Shown here in pieces: positions 5,832 through 8,639 of a stretch of 8,639 nt of DNA. The stretch's first letter is position 1, and the number at the start of each line of letters is the position of its first letter. The stretch is taken from contig CAJGCH010000119.1 in NCBI GenBank assembly GCA_904501845.1, positions 1-8,639 on the forward strand, given 5' to 3'. The DNA is from an uncultured Bacillaceae bacterium. GTDB taxonomy: Bacteria > Bacillota > Bacilli > Bacillales > Pradoshiaceae. The notes under the pieces were generated by a model. That model had not been told where the DNA came from. It worked only from the letters and a program-made list of their open reading frames with translations, and did not search any database. The position numbers and the translations under genes were made by a program.

Positions 5832-5861
5832 AAAGAAGCATCCATCTCTAGATGCTTCTTT
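5832..5861 (-). terminator. Intrinsic terminator of the DUF975 gene
   Basis: A perfect 11-bp stem (AAAGAAGCATC at 5832-5842 with GATGCTTCTTT at 5851-5861) closes an 8-nt loop. On the minus strand it continues as a T-rich run (CTTTTTCTC). It lies 46 bases after the stop codon of the membrane protein gene and before the dehydrogenase promoter, so the two minus-strand units are transcribed separately. Confidence 0.82.
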
Positions 5862-5907
5862 CAAATGATTAAGTTATTGGGTTGGCTCTATTAAACTCGG
5901 ATTCTCA

Positions 5908-6618
5908 TCAGTTAGCAATGGTTCTTGCGTCAGAATTGACCTCAGTAGCAAAGCGGTCATAGAAGGCCGCGATTGTTGTCGTGAAGTAAGGAGAGAGGTA
6001 AATAGAAATTCCGAATAAGGTAATGCCGCCAATGGTGCTGCTGGCACCACCGGCAAATAGTAAGCCAGGGTCTTTAGCGCCTATTCCGACGGCAATCGCG
6101 ACAAGTCCAATGATGATTAAAGCGAATGGGATAATCACCCATGGAAGGAAAGATAAAATTAAGACAAAAAGATTCTTCTTCCGTCCGTCCATTATGCGCC
6201 GGCTTTCCGTAATTGCCTGGAACACAGTCACTTCCGGTCTGTCACGCAAGATAAAGAAAGTCATGGAATAAGCGAGACCCTTGATGATTCCCGGGACGAC
6301 CAGCAAAAGAAGCCAGAGAAAAGTAAATATATTCACCATTAAGTATGCTGCAGCATTGCGAAGGTAGTTCTGCGTGAAGCTGGAGAATAAAGCGCTGATT
6401 CCAGGATTATTGTATCGGATGAGTTCAAGGTGGAACCATTGGTATCCGATGTAAAGCGGTCCGCTGATTAAAATCAACAAGATATAAAGTATCCATTTAT
6501 TTTCGGTCATTCCCAATACACTCGAAATGATGAAGTAGAGGAAGAATACGCCGATTGCGATTCCCCACATGCCATTTAGAGCTGACTTGGCGGCTGTTTT
6601 GTATGTACTTGTTTTCAT
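5908..6618 (-). CDS. DUF975 family integral membrane protein
   Basis: A 236-residue membrane protein of the DUF975 family; its biochemical function is unknown. Hydrophobic segments lie at about 15-36, 43-60, 90-124, 148-180 and 193-218. Family features are the N-terminal A-x-x-A-L-x-G-x-W (10-18), the V-P-G-I-I-K-G-L-A-Y-S-M stretch after the third segment (108-119), the soluble ESRRIMDGRK helix (138-147) and the terminal T-x-x-A-x-F-Y (214-220). The start has SD AAAGGAG 7 nt upstream. It is monocistronic, with its own promoter and terminator, and divergent from the acyl-CoA dehydrogenase operon. Nothing in the context points to a role. Confidence 0.85.
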   Translation of the reverse strand: MKTSTYKTAAKSALNGMWGIAIGVFFLYFIISSVLGMTENKWILYILLILISGPLYIGYQWFHLELIRYNNPGISALFSSFTQNYLRNAAAYLMVNIFTFLWLLLLVVPGIIKGLAYSMTFFILRDRPEVTVFQAITESRRIMDGRKKNLFVLILSFLPWVIIPFALIIIGLVAIAVGIGAKDPGLLFAGGASSTIGGITLFGISIYLSPYFTTTIAAFYDRFATEVNSDARTIAN

Positions 6619-6654
6619 TATGAATCTCCTTTATGTTTAATTACTATTATCTAT

Positions 6655-6683
6655 AGTATGGTTTAGACAGAAAACGACGTCAA
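6655..6683 (-). promoter_or_regulatory. Putative sigma-A promoter of the DUF975 gene
   Basis: On the minus strand TTGACG (6683-6678) and CATACT (6660-6655) are spaced by 17 nt, with a predicted start near 6648 and a leader of about 30 nt. The -35 box is near-consensus and the -10 is moderate. Confidence 0.55.
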
Positions 6684-6719
6684 TTAAAGATGAAATATTT
6701 GTAATATTCACGCAAATAC

Positions 6720-6747
6720 TTGTTTAATCTATTAGTTCTAGTATAAT
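6720..6747 (+). promoter_or_regulatory. Putative sigma-A promoter of the acyl-CoA dehydrogenase operon
   Basis: A perfect TATAAT -10 box (6742-6747) is preceded at 16 nt by TTGTTT (6720-6725), a weak -35. The predicted start is near 6754, immediately before the palindromic operator. It is divergent from the DUF975 promoter, with about 36 bp between the two -35 boxes. Confidence 0.65.
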
Positions 6748-6759
6748 TGGTAATAATTA

Positions 6760-6781
6760 ACATACCCACCGGTTAGTATGT
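6760..6781. promoter_or_regulatory. Palindromic operator, TetR-like, before the acyl-CoA dehydrogenase gene
   Basis: A 22-bp palindrome of the form ACATAC-N2-ACCGGT-N2-GTATGT matches its own reverse complement at 18 of 22 positions. It lies at about +7 to +28 of the predicted transcript and ends just before the ribosome binding site, a position where a bound repressor would block transcription. Palindromes with a central ACCGGT are common for TetR-family regulators of fatty acid breakdown genes. The regulator is not encoded in this window. Confidence 0.7.
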
Positions 6782-6798
6782 GAAAAGGAGAGGAAGAC

Positions 6799-8028
6799 AT
6801 GAATTTTTCCTATTCAAACAAAGTGAAGGAACTAGAACAGAAGCTTACGAGGTTTATGGAGGAGTACGTATATCCGAATGAATCATTATATGAGCAGCAA
6901 TTAGATGAGCAGGAAACACGCTTTAGCGGAGTTCCGCCCATCATGGAGGAATTGAAGGCGAAAGCGAAGGAACAGGGGCTTTGGAATTTGTTCTTGCCGG
7001 AAAGTGAACGAGGAGCTGGTCTGACCAATTTGGAGTATGCCCCTTTATGCGAGATTATGGGTAGATCGTTAATTGGGCCTGAGGTGTTCAATTGCAATGC
7101 GCCAGACACGGGCAATATGGAGGTTCTTGAGCGTTATGGCACACCTGAACAGAAGGAAAGATGGCTGAAGCCTTTGCTTAACGGTGAAATTCGCTCCTGC
7201 TTCTCCATGACTGAGCCGGATGTTGCGTCCTCTGATGCTACGAATATTGAGGCAAGCATCATCAGGGACGGGAATGAGTATGTCATCAACGGCCGAAAGT
7301 GGTGGTCATCCGGGGCTGGCGACCCGCGCTGTGAAATAGCGATTGTGATGGGGAAAACCGATCGGACCGCTGACAGGTATGAGCAGCAGTCAATGATTCT
7401 TGTGCCTTTAAATACACCAGGGGTTAAGATTGAACGGACCTTGCCGGTTTTTGGCTATGATCATGCCCCGCATGGGCATGCTGAAATCACATATGACAAT
7501 GTAAGGGTGCCGCTCGGTAATATGATCTGGGATGAAGGCAAGGGATTCGCGATTGCTCAAGGAAGGCTTGGGCCGGGAAGAATTCATCATTGCATGCGTT
7601 TGATTGGGGCGGCAGAGAGAGCGCTCGAATTTTTATGTAAGCGCATTCAAAAGAGGATTGCCTTTGGAAAGCCGCTTGCTAATCAAGGGGTGATACAAGA
7701 GTGGGTTGCTGATAGCCGTATTGAGATTGAGCAGGCGAGGCTGCTTACGTTAAAAGCGGCCTACATGATGGATACAGTTGGCAATAAGGAAGCAAAGAAG
7801 GAAATTGCGATGATTAAGGTTGTGGCACCAAATATGGCGCTTCGAGTCATTGACCGTGCTATTCAAGGGTTAGGAGCAGCTGGGGTCTCTGAGGATTTTC
7901 CATTGGCCGCTCAATGGGCGAATGCCCGGACCTTGCGCTTGGCAGATGGTCCTGATGAGGTGCATAAGGCACAGCTTGCAAGGCTGGAATTGAAGAAGCA
8001 CAAAGAGGAGGCTGGAGTGATAAGATGA
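6799..8028 (+). CDS. Acyl-CoA dehydrogenase, ACAD10/ACAD11 type
   Basis: A 409-residue soluble FAD enzyme of the acyl-CoA dehydrogenase superfamily, full length for a single-domain member. Domain order is an N-terminal helical domain (about 5-130), a middle beta domain with the flavin segment FSMTEPDVASSDATNIEAS (135-152) and VINGRKWWSSGAGDPR (162-177), then a C-terminal helical domain with GRLGPGRIHHCMR (255-267) and RIAFGKPL (286-293). These segments match the dehydrogenase domain of human ACAD11/ACAD10 closely from memory. In the usual catalytic-Glu motif (YEGT) this protein has L-A-D383-G-P-D-E-V-H, as in that subgroup. ACAD10/11 act with a kinase domain on 4-hydroxyacyl-CoAs; here a similar role is inferred. 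SD AGGAG lies 8 nt before the ATG. It is the first gene of an operon, its stop overlapping the next start. Confidence 0.92.
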   Translation: MNFSYSNKVKELEQKLTRFMEEYVYPNESLYEQQLDEQETRFSGVPPIMEELKAKAKEQGLWNLFLPESERGAGLTNLEYAPLCEIMGRSLIGPEVFNCNAPDTGNMEVLERYGTPEQKERWLKPLLNGEIRSCFSMTEPDVASSDATNIEASIIRDGNEYVINGRKWWSSGAGDPRCEIAIVMGKTDRTADRYEQQSMILVPLNTPGVKIERTLPVFGYDHAPHGHAEITYDNVRVPLGNMIWDEGKGFAIAQGRLGPGRIHHCMRLIGAAERALEFLCKRIQKRIAFGKPLANQGVIQEWVADSRIEIEQARLLTLKAAYMMDTVGNKEAKKEIAMIKVVAPNMALRVIDRAIQGLGAAGVSEDFPLAAQWANARTLRLADGPDEVHKAQLARLELKKHKEEAGVIR

Positions 8029-8639
8029 CCATTCTGGAGATGTTTGAGCTTAAAGGAAAGACAGCGATTATTACCGGCGGAGGAAGGGGCATTGGGGAAC
8101 AAATCGCCAAAGGCTATGCAGAGGCAGGAGCTAATATTGTCCTCTGCTCCCGCAAGGTTGAGGCATGTGAGGAGGTGGCACGGAATCTGAGGGAATTAGG
8201 TGCAGAGACTCTTGCCATTCAATGTGATGTGTCCAATCCTGATGATATTCAGAAGGTTGTTGACGAAACGATGAGCCGTTTTGGCCGGATTGATATTCTT
8301 GTCAATAACAGCGGCGCCTCATGGGGAGCACCATCTTTAGAAATGCCCCTAGAGGCTTGGAATAAGGTAATCAATGTTAATTTGACTGGCACTTTCCTCA
8401 TGTCCCAGGCCGTCGGCAAGGTGATGGCCGAGCAGAAGGGCGGGAAAATCATCAATATTGCATCCGTTGCGGGACTCGGAGGAACGCATCCGGACATGAT
8501 GGACACGGTCGGATATAACGCAAGCAAGGGAGCCGTCATCACGCTCACGAAGGATCTCGCGGTTAAATGGGGGAGACATCAAATCAATGTTAATGCGATT
8601 GCCCCTGGATTTTTCCCGACAAAGATGTCAAAGGTCCTG
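8025..8639 (+). CDS. Short-chain dehydrogenase/reductase, partial at the window end
   Basis: The first 205 residues of a classical SDR, an NAD(P)-dependent oxidoreductase usually about 250-260 residues long; the frame is open at the last base. The cofactor motif is TGGGRGIG (17-24), with D68-V69 next to the adenine site, NNSG (94-97) in place of NNAG, and the catalytic set N118, S147, Y164 and K168 (Y-N-A-S-K). PGFF (194-197) follows. Arg43 after the second strand (CSR) hints at NADP(H) preference. The ATG overlaps the preceding stop (ATGA), with GGAG 7 nt upstream, so translation is coupled to the acyl-CoA dehydrogenase. It probably oxidises or reduces a hydroxyacyl intermediate of the same pathway; substrate is inferred from context only. 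Confidence 0.92.
   Translation, partial: MTILEMFELKGKTAIITGGGRGIGEQIAKGYAEAGANIVLCSRKVEACEEVARNLRELGAETLAIQCDVSNPDDIQKVVDETMSRFGRIDILVNNSGASWGAPSLEMPLEAWNKVINVNLTGTFLMSQAVGKVMAEQKGGKIINIASVAGLGGTHPDMMDTVGYNASKGAVITLTKDLAVKWGRHQINVNAIAPGFFPTKMSKVL

Noticed and set aside
6691..6710. TGAAATATT-TGT-AATATTCA as an operator between the divergent promoters
   Set aside because: The symmetry is imperfect once aligned over the full length, the sequence is AT-only in the arms, and it matches no operator I know (not FadR, Fur or cre).
6799..8639. The acyl-CoA dehydrogenase/SDR operon as an antiphage or mobile system
   Set aside because: All genes in the window are ordinary metabolic or membrane families with native-looking signals; there are no integrases, transposases, direct repeats or nuclease-like genes.

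Overview
The window is typical of a low-GC Gram-positive bacterium of the Bacillaceae type. Ribosome binding sites are strong (AAAGGAGG, AGGAGG), promoters are sigma-A-like with a 7-1-7 Fur box, and terminators are hairpins with U-runs. The proteins look like Bacillus IolS, a DUF975 membrane protein and a YocS-like sodium symporter. The species cannot be named from this sequence.

Layout. Positions 1-870 (+) hold the 3' part of a SulP anion transporter with a C-terminal STAS domain. It ends at a bidirectional terminator shared with a convergent minus-strand operon (3001 down to 914) of an IolS-like aldo/keto reductase and two GNAT acetyltransferases. Upstream of the reductase, at about 3075-3168 (-), lies an unannotated small RNA gene. 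It has a good sigma-A promoter overlapped by a near-consensus Fur box, an unstructured C-rich stretch, and a strong intrinsic terminator. This architecture matches the iron-sparing sRNA FsrA of Bacillus subtilis. Positions 5732 down to 3370 (-) hold a two-gene operon: an FAD-linked D-2-hydroxyacid (D-lactate type) dehydrogenase followed by a bile acid:sodium symporter family transporter. Positions 6618-5908 (-) hold a DUF975 integral membrane protein with its own promoter and terminator. Divergent from it, at 6799-8639 (+), an operon begins with an acyl-CoA dehydrogenase of the ACAD10/ACAD11 type. Its stop codon overlaps the start of a short-chain dehydrogenase that runs off the window. A TetR-like palindrome sits between the promoter and the first gene of this operon.

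How the parts may work together. The dehydrogenase and symporter probably import and oxidise a 2-hydroxy acid. The dehydrogenase leader carries an 8-nt perfect complement to the sRNA's C-rich stretch over its ribosome binding site, so this operon may be a target of the sRNA when iron is short. This is inference from base complementarity. The acyl-CoA dehydrogenase and short-chain dehydrogenase look like the start of a fatty/hydroxy-acid catabolic operon under local repressor control. By family resemblance the substrate could be 4-hydroxyacyl-CoA. The rest of that operon, including any kinase, lies outside the window.

No mobile elements, CRISPR arrays, tRNAs or rRNAs were seen.
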